From Solen grandis (lineage: Eukaryota; Mollusca; Bivalvia; Adapedonta; Solenidae), in the NCBI GenBank assembly GCA_021229015.1, contig CM037783.1, forward strand, positions 8,875,324-8,939,323: DNA of 64,000 nt, given 5' to 3'. Below the pieces are notes generated by a model. The model did no database searches. It was given only the letters and a program-made list of their open reading frames with translations, and had not been told where the DNA came from. Positions 1 through 11,820 of this stretch are shown piece by piece. The position numbers and the translations under genes were made by a program. Each line of letters opens with the position of its first letter. Position 1 is the stretch's first letter.

Positions 1-500
1 TTATGCACTGCACTTCCTCTCATCAAGATCAATCTACATATGAAGTTTCATCAACCTAGCTACTTTAGTATTGGAGTTATGGTCCGGACAAAATCAAAAG
101 ATTAATAATGACAAAGGGCAATAACTCCTTTCAAAATACATGCAGAGTTATGGTTCTTGTGCACTGCACTTCCTCTCATCAAGATCAATCTACATATGAA
201 GTTTCATCAACCTAGCTACTTTAGTATTGGAGTTATGGTCCGGACAAAATCAAAAGATTAAAAATGACAAAGGGCAATAACTCCTTTCAAAATACATGCA
301 GAGTTATGGTTCTTATGCACTGCACTTCCTCTCATGAAGGTCTATCTACCTATGAAGTTTCATCAACATAGGTACAGTAGTTTTGGAAAAATGCTCCGGA
401 CAAATATTTGTAGACCAACCGCCGGACCGACGGACGGACCGACCGACCGACAGGGTGACTCCTATATACCCCCCCAAATTTCATTTGTGGGGGTATAATT
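1..500 (+). repeat. 156-bp tandem repeat ending in a hairpin
   Basis: The segment GCACTGCACTTCC recurs at 5, 161 and 317, giving a period of 156 bp over about 2.3 units; the left edge is cut by the window. The array is followed by a GACCGACGGACGGACC-rich stretch and then an imperfect hairpin at 465-497 (TATACCCCC paired with GGGGGTATA around an AAATTTCATTT loop). Array plus terminal hairpin is the layout of the dispersed tandem elements seen elsewhere in the window. It is non-coding. Confidence 0.8.
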
Positions 501-585
501 AATAAATAAATAAAAAATAGTATAAACTATATAATAATACACTCAGTAACATTTATTAAAGATATAAATAAAATGTTGCATATCC

Positions 586-963
586 GTTCAGGTCATTAGA
601 CGAGATCTTATTCAGGCAATCCGGAAGAAGCGATTAGGGCTGTCGGAAAACATCGGGAATGTTCTGTTTCATCAGGACAACGCGCCTGCGCACACGGCAG
701 CGATGACTCAGCTTGAGATTGGATTACTTGGATTTGACGAGATCGTAGCCCAGATCTAGCACCGATGGACTTTGTGGTTTTCCCACATGTCAAGGCACAG
801 CTGCGTAGTATTCGTTTTAGGAACTTCCACGAGCTTAAATGAGCGACCCTGAATGTCGTAAGAAAACTGGACATTGACTGGTGTAAAAATGTTTATGACA
901 AAATGGGTGCAGCGACACATGAAATGCGTCCATTTTAACAACGTTTACTTTGAAAGGGAATGA
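586..963 (+). pseudogene. mariner (Tc1/mariner) transposase C-terminal remnant
   Basis: The plus strand reads through VLFHQDNAPAHTA, the conserved second-Asp block of mariner transposases, then LAPMDFVVFPHVKAQLRS, which holds the third-Asp region, and finishes with a WVQRHMKC-like tail and a stop at 961-963. A short deletion joins the two blocks out of frame near 735-755, there is an internal TGA near 840, and an extra A shifts the frame near 900. The N-terminal half and the inverted repeats are absent. This is a dead fragment of a cut-and-paste transposon. Confidence 0.8.
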
Positions 964-1844
964 CATTGACGTAACTGTGCTCCGATACTTACGGGATTGC
1001 AGTCTTTCGATTTTATTATTTTATCAAGATGCATAATAATGTACATGTGTATAGAAATAAAGAATTTTGTGGGGTAATTTTTTGCTTGCAATTTATTACT
1101 ATTACGATATTATAAGTGACATCTCAATCATTTCCAAACAGCTCCCGTATGCTGGAAAACTAAATAAGGCCTTGCTGATTTGCATATTTTCCACGGTTAA
1201 CTGTACCTCTCCTCGCTTTTTGCGGATCCATGCAATGCGATTCTGCACTAACGAATACGAGTGAAATATGTTACACACGTAATTTTGCATTAATGCGAGT
1301 TAGGTTCCTCCAAGAGAATTTCTTAAATTTGAAACAGAAAGGCAAACATTCTAGTATCTTAATTAAATACATTGTCAATTTCTTAACATACTCAACAACA
1401 GATAGAGTGTATACATCAGGTTCACTAGCACTGATGAAAGAGAATGGCATACTTTAGTATGCAACCTATCAATGAAAGGTTTATGACTCCGGATTATTAT
1501 GTAACAAAACAGAGAGAGATTTCAGCTATGTCTGTAGCAACAGCGTGTGGAGTTTTTGGCGTCATATGACCATGGCCTCTATTGCTTCAAAAACTTCAGA
1601 AACACTGGGTTTAGAATTATAGCTATTTCCTGTTAACCCCGTCGCCGTCTCTTAGAGCATTGAGCGCTTTGATTGTAGTAAAGAAAGGAAATATTATAAC
1701 TTACGTGTGAAATTGATACACGTAGTGATTGGTGGTGCAAATTCATAATTATTTTATGCATTAAATAAATGAATAAAATTGGTTCTGTGTAACGGCTGTG
1801 GAATCATGTCAAGTATAGCAGCTCTATATCAGTCTTAAGTAGTC
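964..1844. other. non-genic stretch
   Basis: AT-rich sequence with stops in all frames and no motif that I recognise. Short open frames of 60-75 codons near 1067-1457 look like chance. Confidence 0.5.
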
Positions 1845-1901
1845 CCTAAGAGACCGAAATACTGTCGATGAAACGTTAAACCAAACAAAACAACAAAAAC
1901 T
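1845..1901 (+). repeat. SINE 3' tail fragment
   Basis: GTCGATGAAACGTTAAACC followed by CAAACAAAACAACAAAAAC is close to the reverse complement of the tail side of the SINE at 18730-19034 (TTTGTTTGGTTTAACGTCC). It is interpreted as a truncated plus-strand copy of that SINE family. Confidence 0.5.
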
Positions 1902-2210
1902 AAAATTTCTAGAAGTAGAACAACAAGTTCCTGTCTTAAGATACAAACGACAACCTCAAAATAGTTTAATATAACGTCGCTGTAAATATTTAGCATATAT
2001 TTATATCAAGGTCTACTTAATCCTGTGGAAAAAAGATTGTCCACTTAAGGTTGGTTTATTCATTTAAATATATAAATGATCCACCTTAGCCTTAAAAAAT
2101 ATTAAGGAGACCAAAAATATGTATATTTGGCATTTTTAAAATAAAAAGAAAACTCGTACCAGAATGACAATGCTGGTCACTCTGCTTGCCAGAAGCTTGA
2201 TTTAGAAACT

Positions 2211-2381
2211 TGTTGTTGATGTATTGGGGTTTACCGTCGCTGCGATAGTATTTTAATCATATAGCGACGTCCAGCTAATTACTGGTGGAGGAAGACCCCG
2301 AGTACACAGAAGTACCCACAGCGGTGAGGGGTTGAAAGATTTGTAGTCCACGACTGTAACCGCTCGGCCACGGCGTCCCTC
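2211..2381 (-). repeat. tRNA-derived SINE with 13-bp target-site duplication
   Basis: A perfect 13-bp direct repeat TGATTTAGAAACT flanks the insert (2198-2210 and 2382-2394). The right end reads, on the minus strand, as a tRNA-like head (CCGCTCGGCCACGG on the plus strand corresponds to an A-box region). The left part (TTTACCGTCGCTGCGATAG, CGACGTCCAGCTAATTAC) is shared with the copy at 8127-8366. The duplication shows retroposition directly. Confidence 0.85.
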
Positions 2382-2486
2382 TGATTTAGAAACTGTTTGC
2401 ATGTTTGCATGAAAAACATGGAATATACAAAGTGTCCCCATAATGCCTTAAAAAAAGGATGGTCTCCCTAATGCTGATAATAGCTT

Positions 2487-2489
<3 letters not shown>

Positions 2490-2523
<34 letters not shown>
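2490..2523. repeat. (TA)n(TG)n microsatellite
   Basis: A run of TA dinucleotides passes into a run of TG dinucleotides. Confidence 0.9.
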
Positions 2524-4629
2524 AAACTGACATGTATTGTTATTCCATATCAAATTTTACTAAACGAGTTCATGAAACTGTTATCATGCGAGCCTCTGGC
2601 GAGCTTAATAACATTTTCATAAAAGATTTTGATATGAAATGACAATTCATGTCAGATTCTTTTTATCATATGACCTATACTGACAGTAAATCGCGATTAT
2701 GAGAACAAATAAACAAAAAAAATGAATGAACGGGCTTTGAACGAATTACTATTTGGAATCTAACACCAAGAAAATAGTTTCAAATAATAAATGAAATTAA
2801 CAATTCAACGTGTGTATTTGCTCATAGATGTCCAACATCATATGAAAAATGAATCCTTTTGTCAAAGTTAGTTTAATCAAACACCTTTAATCCAGCTGTT
2901 CTATTTCAACACACTACAAGCGCCTAATGCGATGTGATGTAATTTTGACTGTTTAAGCAAACTGTCATATGATAAATATGCATTCGTAATATACTGTACT
3001 CTAATTCCGTATTGCAATGAGGTAAAGAGTACATTAAGGGTACGAATTTGTAATTTTACAATTGATTTTATGCAGGTTGCAACTTTTTTCACATGAAATT
3101 AACAGAGAGCATGATGATATTTGTCAGTAGTTGCCCTCCATAGCTTAGGTAATGGCAAAATGCATCAAAGCAAAACAATAGAATAGAATAGAATTTCGAC
3201 GAAAGTATTTAATTTTTCTAAACATAAAAATGACTGAAAAAAAAAACATATAAAAAATAAAACCAATAACAACGCATGTCTAATAATAAAAATAAATCTA
3301 AGTAAGAAGAATACTGATCATGATTTGGTTCATGGAAAATGAGGTACATGTATATAGATATAAATCTTAAGATTAATAGATTAATGTATGTAAAATATTG
3401 AATAAATAAATAAATAAATAAATATATAAACAAATGATCGGATATAAGTTAGAGCTCCATAATAAGTCATTTATTACCTAACGATAAAATAAAAAGACAC
3501 ATCCATATATGAGATTGTGGATAATGAATACTGCATAATATAGTTATTGACAGGAGATGTAAAGGAGATAGCTGAATAGATTCATTTTCTCAACATTGAC
3601 AATTGTATTGTTTCTGAAAAAAATAGCTTAGTGCCGTAATTTGAAATTTATTTTCGAATCGTATTTTAGCTCAACAATATACATTTGTATTTAGTAAATA
3701 CAAACAGAAAGCCAAGTCAACACTTCTCATCTTTAGATGACAACAAATCAGGAAGATATTGCACACGGCTTCGATAGCAGCCTGATAAAGATCAGTTCGT
3801 CTGCCTTCATATAGATATCATTTATGAGCATAGAGATTATTTTACTTAATTACGCGTTGTTTAAAGAAAGAAGATCATATTTAAAATATCTAAAATGTTG
3901 ACCCTCTGGAAATCTTATTATTCAAAGGATCAACTTTGGTTGAGCATTCATGGTAGAATCCCTTGATATGATAATTTTTTAAAAGAAAAATCATTTTTCA
4001 AGGCATCAACTTCATTTTAGCAATCCACGAGATGATTATTTTTATCACATGAATTGTCGACTAGGGGATTCAGAGGAAAATATTTTAGAATTATTTTTAA
4101 CAAAATTATAATTGTTGCCATGACAGACATTGCTCAGGATGGATCGCGATTATTTAAGCAACTTTTGTGAAGGATTATCTATGGATCATTTATGCCAAGT
4201 TTCATCCATTTAAAGCCCGGTGGTTTCAGAGAAGATGTTATTCTGAGCAAATTGTTGACAACAAACGGCACACATCTAATACACTAAAGTTGAATAAAAT
4301 ATCTACAAGAAAGATTAGATGCAAGCATTAATGTCGCCGAGAGGCTTGTGTCAAGGAAACTATGCAAATTTGAATTAGATTTTATTGGATGCGCCAAAGG
4401 ACAAGGTTTATAGGTCACTTCCGGTCAGGGGATACACAAGTGAACAAAAATTTGAATTTTATTCAAAGAAAAAAAAAGGAAAAGAAAGAAAAGTAACGGG
4501 AGTGTTGAATATTTTGCAAATATGAATACAAATGACAAATTATTTGTTTGTTTAAAAAATTAAACACGGTTGAAGATAAAATAAGTCAGTGTATGGCGGA
4601 TATATTCAATGTAAACAAAAAGTATTAGC
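2524..4629. other. non-genic stretch
   Basis: AT-rich sequence. The open frames here are short and low in complexity, for example one over an (AAAT)n stretch at 3405-3425. Nothing coding is recognised. Confidence 0.5.
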
Positions 4630-4659
4630 AGATAGAAAGATGGAGAGAGTAGAGAGGAT

Positions 4660-5107
4660 GTGCAAGCAACAGTGTCCAGAGTAATATGTTACCATTATGT
4701 AGACAGAAATGCGAGAGATATGAGAAACAATATCATTATTTACAGTTTATCTAAGAAGCCATCATACAATGACAAGACATTAGTGCGCCGATTTTTGAAA
4801 GATGAACTTGATATGGATGTCGGAAACATGTATACCGAAAGGGCTCATAGACTGGAACAATCTGTGGAGTTACAGAAATAAAGGTAGAGAAGACGAGGAA
4901 AGACTCATGGTAGTTCGTTTTAGAGATAATGAGGACACAGAAATAATTCTAGCCAGATCGTATAAATTGAAACGTACATCTTTCGGAATAGATTATCAAT
5001 ACCTAAAAGAAAAAGCAAAGGCTATGACTACTTTATATAAGTCACGATATGTAGAAGAGGCGAAAAAAAATAACCAAAGGAAACAAGTAAGATATCCCGT
5101 AAAGTAG
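4660..5107 (+). pseudogene. LINE ORF1-like RNA-binding protein remnant
   Basis: Two overlapping frames together resemble the RNA-binding ORF1 product of non-LTR retrotransposons. The first carries MRNNIIIYSLS, then VRRFLKDELDMDV and RAHRLEQ; the second continues with RLMVVRFRDNEDTE and a lysine-rich tail. A frameshift near 4860 separates them. The order NNIIIYG-like strand, AHRLG-like turn, then (I/V)V(R/K)F matches the family as I know it. An acidic and lysine-rich continuation reaches about 5390 with further stops. It belongs with the reverse transcriptase remnant downstream. Confidence 0.55.
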
Positions 5108-5889
5108 GTTGTAAATGGAAAAATTGTAAGAGACATATCAGATTTTAGGCAAATATAGAGAGAAAGGTTAGAGAACGGTGATAATGAAAGAGGAGAGAAT
5201 AAATCTGATGATAGAGTGAATTCTAACATGACAGTGGTAGATAGTAATGATACACAGGATAATGAAGAAAATGATGACGTTCTCAGGTCTAAAAAAAAAA
5301 ACAAGACACGCCCCTCGAATGTAAACAAACAACACATAAATAAAGTAAATGAAATAAACATGCAGCAGAAAGACCTACTTAAAAAATAGCAGAATATTTC
5401 CATCTAAATCCATGATTAGGAGAAGGAATCCAAATATACAAACTTAGCAAACAGTCATTCTTTAAAATCAAACACATAAGTCACGAAAAAATAGAATTGG
5501 TAAAAAACCGGATTGGGTCTGAGAGAAGAACTGATGATAATGAAACAAGCTAGGACGACAGTGGGGGCGGTAAGATAAGTTATGTGCTTAAATAGAACAT
5601 AGATCAAAACATGGAAAAAATCCATATGTTTTCAGGTGGCAAAATGACAAAGAAGAAAACTAGAAACAATATATTGAATCTTAACACTATGAAGATATGA
5701 AAAATAAAGTAAATGATGTATTACATAATATAAACACTGCTGTTAATGATGTGATATGCGTACATGTTTGACAGGGTTATGCATGACATATGTGAACCAA
5801 TATTTATATAAAAATAAATCTACTGGTGTAAATACAATACATCATGGAAATATGATGTGGTGTGGTGTGATGATGAAAGAAGAAAAAGT

Positions 5890-6900
5890 TTATGAAAGTT
5901 TATAAAAGTTTAAACATTTACAGAAATAAGGAATGTGAAGAAAACAGAATTGAAATGGTGACCAATCGCAGTTTATATAAAAGCACTGTTGACAATAAAT
6001 TTGTAATCAATTGTCTTATACGACTTTTAAATCAAGGGAAGAAACTGTTTGCTGCGTTTGTTGATTTTACTTAAGCTTTTGGTTTTCTGAACTTATGAAG
6101 TTGGGTGTTAGTGGTAAGATATTAGATATGATAAAATCTATGAATACTAGTGTGAAATCCAAAATAAATTATAATAATACGATTAATAAAGAATGTACGT
6201 GTGGTTTAGGGATAAGAATGAGTGAATCATTGTCTCCGTTCTTGTTTTCCACGTTTTAAAATGATATTGGAGAGCATTTTGATTTGAATAACTTTATAGG
6301 TGTTGATATTGATGCATTGGAAATATTTTATTGTAAATTGCTGATGACATAATTATCATTTCAGAAACAGAGCAAGGTTTACATCATGGATTATAGCTAT
6401 AAGATGACTATTGGAAACTGTGTGTTTATGTCAATAAAACCAAAATAATTATATTTAAAAAATGTGGACAAAATAAAAAGGATATGAAATTTATGTATCT
6501 GGGAATAATTAATGTAATTGTTAAACATTTTAACTATTTGGGAATTGTATTTTCAACGGTTTTTTTATGACACATATGCTGAACTTGCAAGCTTTAAAGG
6601 AAATTTATAAATTTAAATCAGATTTTGATAAGTTTACAGGCAATTCCGTAAAACATCATTTATAATTACTTGATAAACTTCTTGTTCAAATTTTGAATTA
6701 CGGGACTGAAATATAAGGACTAAATGAAGCTCTAAAAATCGAAAGAGTTTATTTGAAATTTCTTGAAGAATTGTTAGGGGTTTTATTGATAGAGAGGCAG
6801 GGCGTACAAATCTGCTGAGTTATCGTATTGTAAATGTAATTAAATATTGGTTAAAAATTTAACAAAGAAATAATAGTAAATATATTATAATTTTGTATAA
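5890..6900 (+). pseudogene. non-LTR (LINE) reverse transcriptase remnant
   Basis: Reading fragments across several frames give GKKLFAAFVDFT (the catalytic A motif region), then LGVSGKILDMIKSM, then a CGLGIRMSESLSPFLFS-like segment (the RQG-LSP block) and LADDIIIISET, a YADD-box equivalent with the two catalytic Asp. Stops and frameshifts occur between all of them. With the ORF1-like remnant upstream, this marks one decayed plus-strand LINE of about 2.3 kb. The endonuclease region is not recognisable. Confidence 0.65.
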
Positions 6901-6991
6901 TATGATGATAGTTGATTTAGAAGGTTACCCCGAATGCAATTCTTGGGCTAAAACAGTTAGAAATGTTTTAGAATCGCTTGGTTTTAAAGAT

Positions 6992-7412
6992 GTTTCCGAT
7001 AATTAAACCTCATTCTGTTCAATATAAAAGTTAACTTAAAAGTTAGCAATAGATAATATCACATTTACATGGATTCAGATATTCATAATCGAAAGATGAT
7101 AATGAATCACCCTTTTTAAAAGTTAACAGGGACTTTGTAAATGGTTTATTATTAATTTTGATATACGTATTGCAATTACCCTATTTTCACCGGCATTCCT
7201 ATTCCCTCCCCCCCCCCTCTCTCTCTCTCTCCCTCTCTCTAATTTGCATAAAGCACTATGTTTATTACGTTTCCGATAATTAATACTCATTCGGTTCATT
7301 ATGATATGTAATATAAAAGTCAGCAATAGATTATATCACAATTAGATCGATTCAAATATTCATAATCAGAAGATGATAAGGAATCACCCTTTTTAAAAGT
7401 TAACATGGACTA
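6992..7412 (+). repeat. diverged ~140-bp direct duplication
   Basis: The stretch 6992-7135 (GTTTCCGATAATTAA ... CACCCTTTTTAAAAGTTAAC) recurs at 7270-7412 with substitutions and a small insertion. Between the two lies a C-run and CT-repeat (about 7207-7240). Confidence 0.75.
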
Positions 7413-8126
7413 TTTTCATCATTATATAATTAAAATGTACTTAAGCATTTTATGATGTATGATATTCACCGAGAATCATTTTTATGTATGAAGTAGGTGT
7501 GAAATAAAATCTTTTTAAACTAAAATGAAATGTGTATTTAAGCGTTTTTACGTTTTTCCGAGAATGACCCTTTACGATTTTTTGGTAGTTGTTAAGTGTA
7601 TAACAATCCGGGTATCATGCTTCTGTCAACCATGAGGCAGGTCAATGCTAATACATGTAATTGTGAATAGTGATTGCTAAGTTGTGGGCTTGTCCTTATA
7701 GCCTTTTTGTCTCGCGTATTTATATATAAATATAGTATCTTAAACAATTAGAAAATACATTTCAAATATGAATAACTGCTAGAAAAGTTTACAATAAGCA
7801 ATACGCGGTAATAAGAAGGTCCACCCGACAGGACGGGATTTTTTTTAATTTTTTTTTTTTTATTTTTGCGGGGTATATTATTACTTTTGTTAAGGCCTTA
7901 ACAATAGGTGTTTTTCTTATGCTTCTACTAAACGTAACCATGTGTTTTTGCTGTATTCTTATTTATTTATTTACGAATATTTATGATCTTAAAATGAAAC
8001 TTGAAAAGAATCATGTTTACCTGAAGACACATTTTTTGTAATTATATTTCAAATTTGACCATGTCACTAGAAACAAAGTTTGTTTACATATATACAGTTA
8101 AGAGGACAGGACTTAATGGTCTAAAA
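7413..8126. other. non-genic stretch
   Basis: AT-rich sequence with T-runs near 7840-7865. No gene is seen. Confidence 0.5.
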
Positions 8127-8366
8127 AACTTGACTTGCCTATTTGAGTTTACCGTCGCTTTGACAGTATTTCAGTCATATAGTGACGTCCAGCTAATTAC
8201 AGGTGCACGGAAGCATCCGGGTAGAATTACCGACCTACCGCAAGCCAGCTGGAAGGCTTCCTCACATAAAAATCCGACTGATCCTGCCGGGATTCGAACC
8301 CACGCGGTGAAGGGCTGAGTGAATGTTTAAGTCAGCGACTTTACCCTGTCGGCCGCGGAGGCCCCA
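8127..8366 (-). repeat. tRNA-derived SINE
   Basis: It shares its body (TTTACCGTCGCT, GTGACGTCCAGCTAATTAC) with the SINE at 2211-2381. GGATTCGAACCCACGC is the reverse complement of a B box, and CGGCCGCGGAGGCC lies at the head. The flanks carry a candidate 9-bp duplication GGTCTAAAA (8118-8126 and 8367-8375). The tRNA-like head is at the right, so the element is on the minus strand. Confidence 0.8.
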
Positions 8367-8375
8367 GGTCTAAAA

Positions 8376-9252
8376 GAATAACCTTATTCAAAAATAATTC
8401 ATGTTTGCATTATCATAAATATTTCAAGATTTTTTTTATGTTAAAACAATTTGTTCGCAGATCGCCGTTGACTAATAATTCAATCTTTAGCTGTATGTGT
8501 GTATTCGTCGATCGACACCTATCTACATGAGCATGGTTACCCAATACAACTATCCATGATGGTGAAAAAAAATGGGTGATTTCTCAAAAACTACAAATGT
8601 AGTACAGTGGTCACGCGATTCCTCAATGTGGCGATTCATTGAATACCGGCGGTGACTCGAGCTGCAAGCCCGGTCCCTTGTTTTAGCCCTTCTTATTCTA
8701 TATAAATTTTGGGCGATTTTTCAAACATGCGATTTTGGATTCCTCGAGCTCCGTCCCCGGTCCCTAAATAGCATAATCTATATAATTTCAATGCAATTCA
8801 TCGAAGTCGATAAAAAAACCTATCTGTATCTCCTTGACTAGCAAACACCAGCCCTTTGACCACCTATAACTGTAATTCACACCTTTTCACACATCGTCAA
8901 ACCTCCGAGAGTACATAGGTGAATCGTTATATCAACACGGACATGTAAAACGTATTTTCCCATCTACTGATCATGTAACAAACTGTGACGGGTCTGCATA
9001 ATTAATCATTTGTCATTAAAGAAGCCTATTTTGTTGTTTGCTTGTGTGTTTTTTTTCTCTGTAATCATTAATTTGGAGAACCACGGAAAAATGTTTAGTG
9101 TTTATTACAAGAATGTAAAAAATACACAACGCCGCAATTACACAAATTAAAACAAAGGGTTTCAATCAAATTATCGGTAATAAAGAACTTATATCTGACT
9201 TAACTTTTGGAATGAAAGCTATAATCGAGTTATTTTTGTAATGGTTAAATAA
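8376..9252. other. non-genic stretch before assembly gap
   Basis: No gene or clear repeat recognised. It ends at the gap. Confidence 0.4.
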
Positions 9253-9352
9253 NNNNNNNNNNNNNNNNNNNNNNNNNNNNNNNNNNNNNNNNNNNNNNNN
9301 NNNNNNNNNNNNNNNNNNNNNNNNNNNNNNNNNNNNNNNNNNNNNNNNNNNN
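9253..9352. other. assembly gap (100 N)
   Basis: Exactly 100 N, the usual placeholder for a gap of unknown size. The sequence type changes from AT-rich to GC-rich across it. Confidence 0.99.
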
Positions 9353-9918
9353 AAACATATTGCTAAAGAGGAGGGGAAACTCGGGGCAACAGATTACGAA
9401 GACCAGAAGCAGAAGATCAGACGGCGGATCCAAGATCTCGAGCTCGAGCGGGCTGCGCGGCTCGAGGCGGCTTCAATTAATCGGGAGGTCTTCATGTCAC
9501 AGATCAGCCGAATTCGGGAAACCTTTCGGCGAATCTTGAACGAGGACACCACGCTGGCTGAGCGGATTAAGACTCTCTTCCATCGCTTCAATCGTCATCG
9601 CAATCGGAATGACAATTAGCAAGCTCGTCCTACCATTAACAGGCGGCGGCGGTGGCACAGCTGGCGGAAAGCCGCCATCCGACGGTGTGGGGGGTGGGTG
9701 CAAAAATGCAGCTCAAAGCTCTCGGCAGTATACTAGCAAAACTAGCGGGCAAGGCCGCGGCTGCCATTCCCGGCGTTATAGGCAGCATTGTCTCCTGGCT
9801 GTTGTCAACAGCTGGCAATGTAGTCGGCTGGCTTGCCGAACACACTTTGGCTCTGTTCCTCGCCGTCGGGGGTTTGCTCCTGGTTGCGGCTCGCGACTGG
9901 ATACTATCGAAGCACTAG
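9353..9918 (+). pseudogene. Polinton-associated coiled-coil/membrane protein, frameshifted
   Basis: The first part (from the gap to a stop near 9617) is a charged helical segment with QKIRRRIQDLELERAARL followed by SQISRIRETFRRILNED, likely a coiled coil. A second frame around 9594-9660 gives a hydrophobic helix (IAIGMTISKLVLPLTG) and a glycine run. A third, 9709-9918, gives AGKAAAAIPGVIGSIVSWLL and a final hydrophobic stretch ending at a stop. The three pieces lie in different frames, so at least two indels break the gene. I recognise the pattern as a recurring hypothetical protein of Polinton-type elements; its function is unknown. The N-terminus is lost in the gap. Confidence 0.55.
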
Positions 9919-9948
9919 CCAGAGGGCTAATAACCCTACAGTAATCCC

Positions 9949-11137
9949 GCCTAAGACCAGAGCTTCTTTTCCTCTTCATTTGCCCGCGCAGCTATGCTGT
10001 CAGTCTGCGATGGTGCGGTTTTTCCGCGTTTGGTCTGCGATGGTGGCCCTGCGATTTTTCCATCTTGCTGAGGCAGCGATGGTGGCCCTGCAATTTTACC
10101 GTCTTGGAAGCTATCAGGCACGTGCAGCGTCTGAGGGTTTACATTCACCACGCCGACGAGGAGGTCAGCTGTAGCTATCAGTATCTTGTTATTTTATCCT
10201 ATGATTCCGGGATTGATGTTTAGCGTCATGTCGCTTGGGGCAATGTGTAACCCCGTTCCGAAGACCATGTTGAGCTTGCTCCCGGTGTACTGCAGTACGT
10301 TCTGATAGCGCGTTATCGAAGCGGGTATGTTAATCGTATCCTCCACATTGGCTAAGAACTGCTTCTGCGCCTCGAAGCCATTCCCGTCGATGCTAGACTT
10401 GGTCTGAGCCTGGGCCCCAAGCAGAGCCCACACATAGGTCGAGATCGAGTGGTTAAATCGCCCCTTGTCGGCCTGGGTGAAGCCTTTTGACTTATCCAAG
10501 ATAAACGTGGTTCAGGCTTTAGAAATGTTTAAGTTATGCCTAATGGAGTCTCTTGGGCTAAAGAAGGGGCCTGCGGCCTTGTGCTCTCTCCGGTATTCTC
10601 CCGACGGAGTCATGTATGTTCCCCAAGAGCCGAGCCCTTGGAGGGCGATACGCCAAACTCTTTACAGAGCCTGTTGTAGGTCCGGCCGTCGTAGGCGTTG
10701 CTGTACCATACGAGGGATTTTTCGCCCGGAAGAGCAACTTTTAGCTCTTCTAAAAGGCGCCTGGCCGTGTAGTAGGCGTGGAATCGATACAGGCTGGCGA
10801 GATAGGGGTCTTTGGCGCCCAAGTGGTCGTCGACAGAGACCCCGCAGCCGGCAGTCGCGCACCAAATAAAAACATTAACCTGACACTGCCATCAGTCGAA
10901 AGACTTGCTTATCCACGCGTGCCAGGCTTTGTTGGCCATAACAATATTTCCGGTAAGGGTAGGGTTTTGATAACCCCTGAAGATGTCGGCAAAGACGGCC
11001 ACAAATCTCAAATCTCGCCCCCCCACCACCCCCCACTCTCGCGGTGATTTTTTGACGGTCCAGAAATAACTCTCCATTTCCCTTATAATGCCCCCCGCTC
11101 GGTATCTTGCCAAACCGTTATACGAAAACGCACCCAT
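9949..11137 (-). pseudogene. Polinton-associated protein of unknown function, broken
   Basis: The minus-strand start is at 11137 (MGAFSYNGLARYRAGG, then ESYFWTVKKSPREWGVV). The first frame runs to about 10892. A second frame, 10610-10822, carries DPYLASLYRFHAYYTARRLL and SLVWYSNAYDGRTYNRL. The third, from 10499, carries AQKQFLANVEDTINIPASI and YTGSKLNMVFGTGL and stops at a TAA near 10194; it stays open in the same frame beyond that single stop down to about 9951. There are thus at least two frameshifts and one nonsense codon. The intact protein would be close to 400 residues. It could be a structural or DNA-handling protein; I cannot assign it. Confidence 0.5.
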
Positions 11138-11225
11138 GTTTGTTTCTTGTATACGACGGGCCGTTGGAAACGCTTTTCCCCGCTATTGAACCTGAGTTGA
11201 AGGTAAAAATCTGTATTGCAATACG

Positions 11226-11820
11226 ATGTTTCAGACGATCACTGACATTACAAAAGGACAGGTTTCCTTCAACAGAGACGGGCGTCTCCGGATTGGGTTG
11301 AGGTCGAACATATATATATGCCGTGGGTAGTTACAACATCCACGAGCCGGTAGCCGACGCCATCCAGCCAGGCTCTCGCTACGGCACTTAAAACACTAGG
11401 TATGTCCGTCACAGTAAACGAACAGACAGGGAAGGTTTCTTTTACGATACCGCACTATACAAGAATCTATTATCCCCATGTGATGTGCGATCTTCTAGGT
11501 TTTAAAGATGGATGGATGGGGGTTCTTTAGAAGGAGACAGACCGGTAGATTTGAGCCCGAACAAGCTGTTATTCGTCCACTTGGAGCAGCTAAACACCTC
11601 TGAAAACTCCTCAGACGGGGCTTCTAGTAATCTACTAGCTGTTGTCGCCGTCGGCGGCTGGTCATACGGGGAGATCAAATCCTCGGTATTTCCGAACCCC
11701 GAGTTCAAGGCGCTTCAGGCGGGCACCATATCAGAGCTCGCACTCCCCATTAAAGACGAGCGGGGTTCTGTCATAAACAACCACGGTTTACCAGTGAGTG
11801 TCGTGCTTGAAATAAAATGA
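11226..11820 (+). pseudogene. penton-like minor capsid protein candidate, broken
   Basis: Three plus-strand pieces lie in order: one from the ATG at 11226 (QTITDITKGQVSFNRDGRLR), one from the ATG at 11402 (MSVTVNEQTGKVSF, then MCDLLGFKDGW), and 11512-11820, which ends in INNHGLPVSVVLEIK. The last has the layout of the C-terminal part of Polinton penton-type minor capsid proteins: a beta strand VHLEQL, a phenylalanine-rich middle, then a DE-x-G turn and a final V-x-L-x-I strand. Frames change near 11320-11400 and 11500. The fold assignment is inference. Confidence 0.4.

Noticed and set aside
4996..5403. 135-codon minus-strand frame rich in Ser/Phe/Leu
   Set aside because: Antisense of the acidic and lysine-rich part of the LINE ORF1-like remnant; low complexity, no family recognised.
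9100..9252. Protein-like short frame (QIKTKGFNQIIGNKELISDL) before the first gap
   Set aside because: Only about 40 codons between stops, no start or family match; not enough to call a gene.
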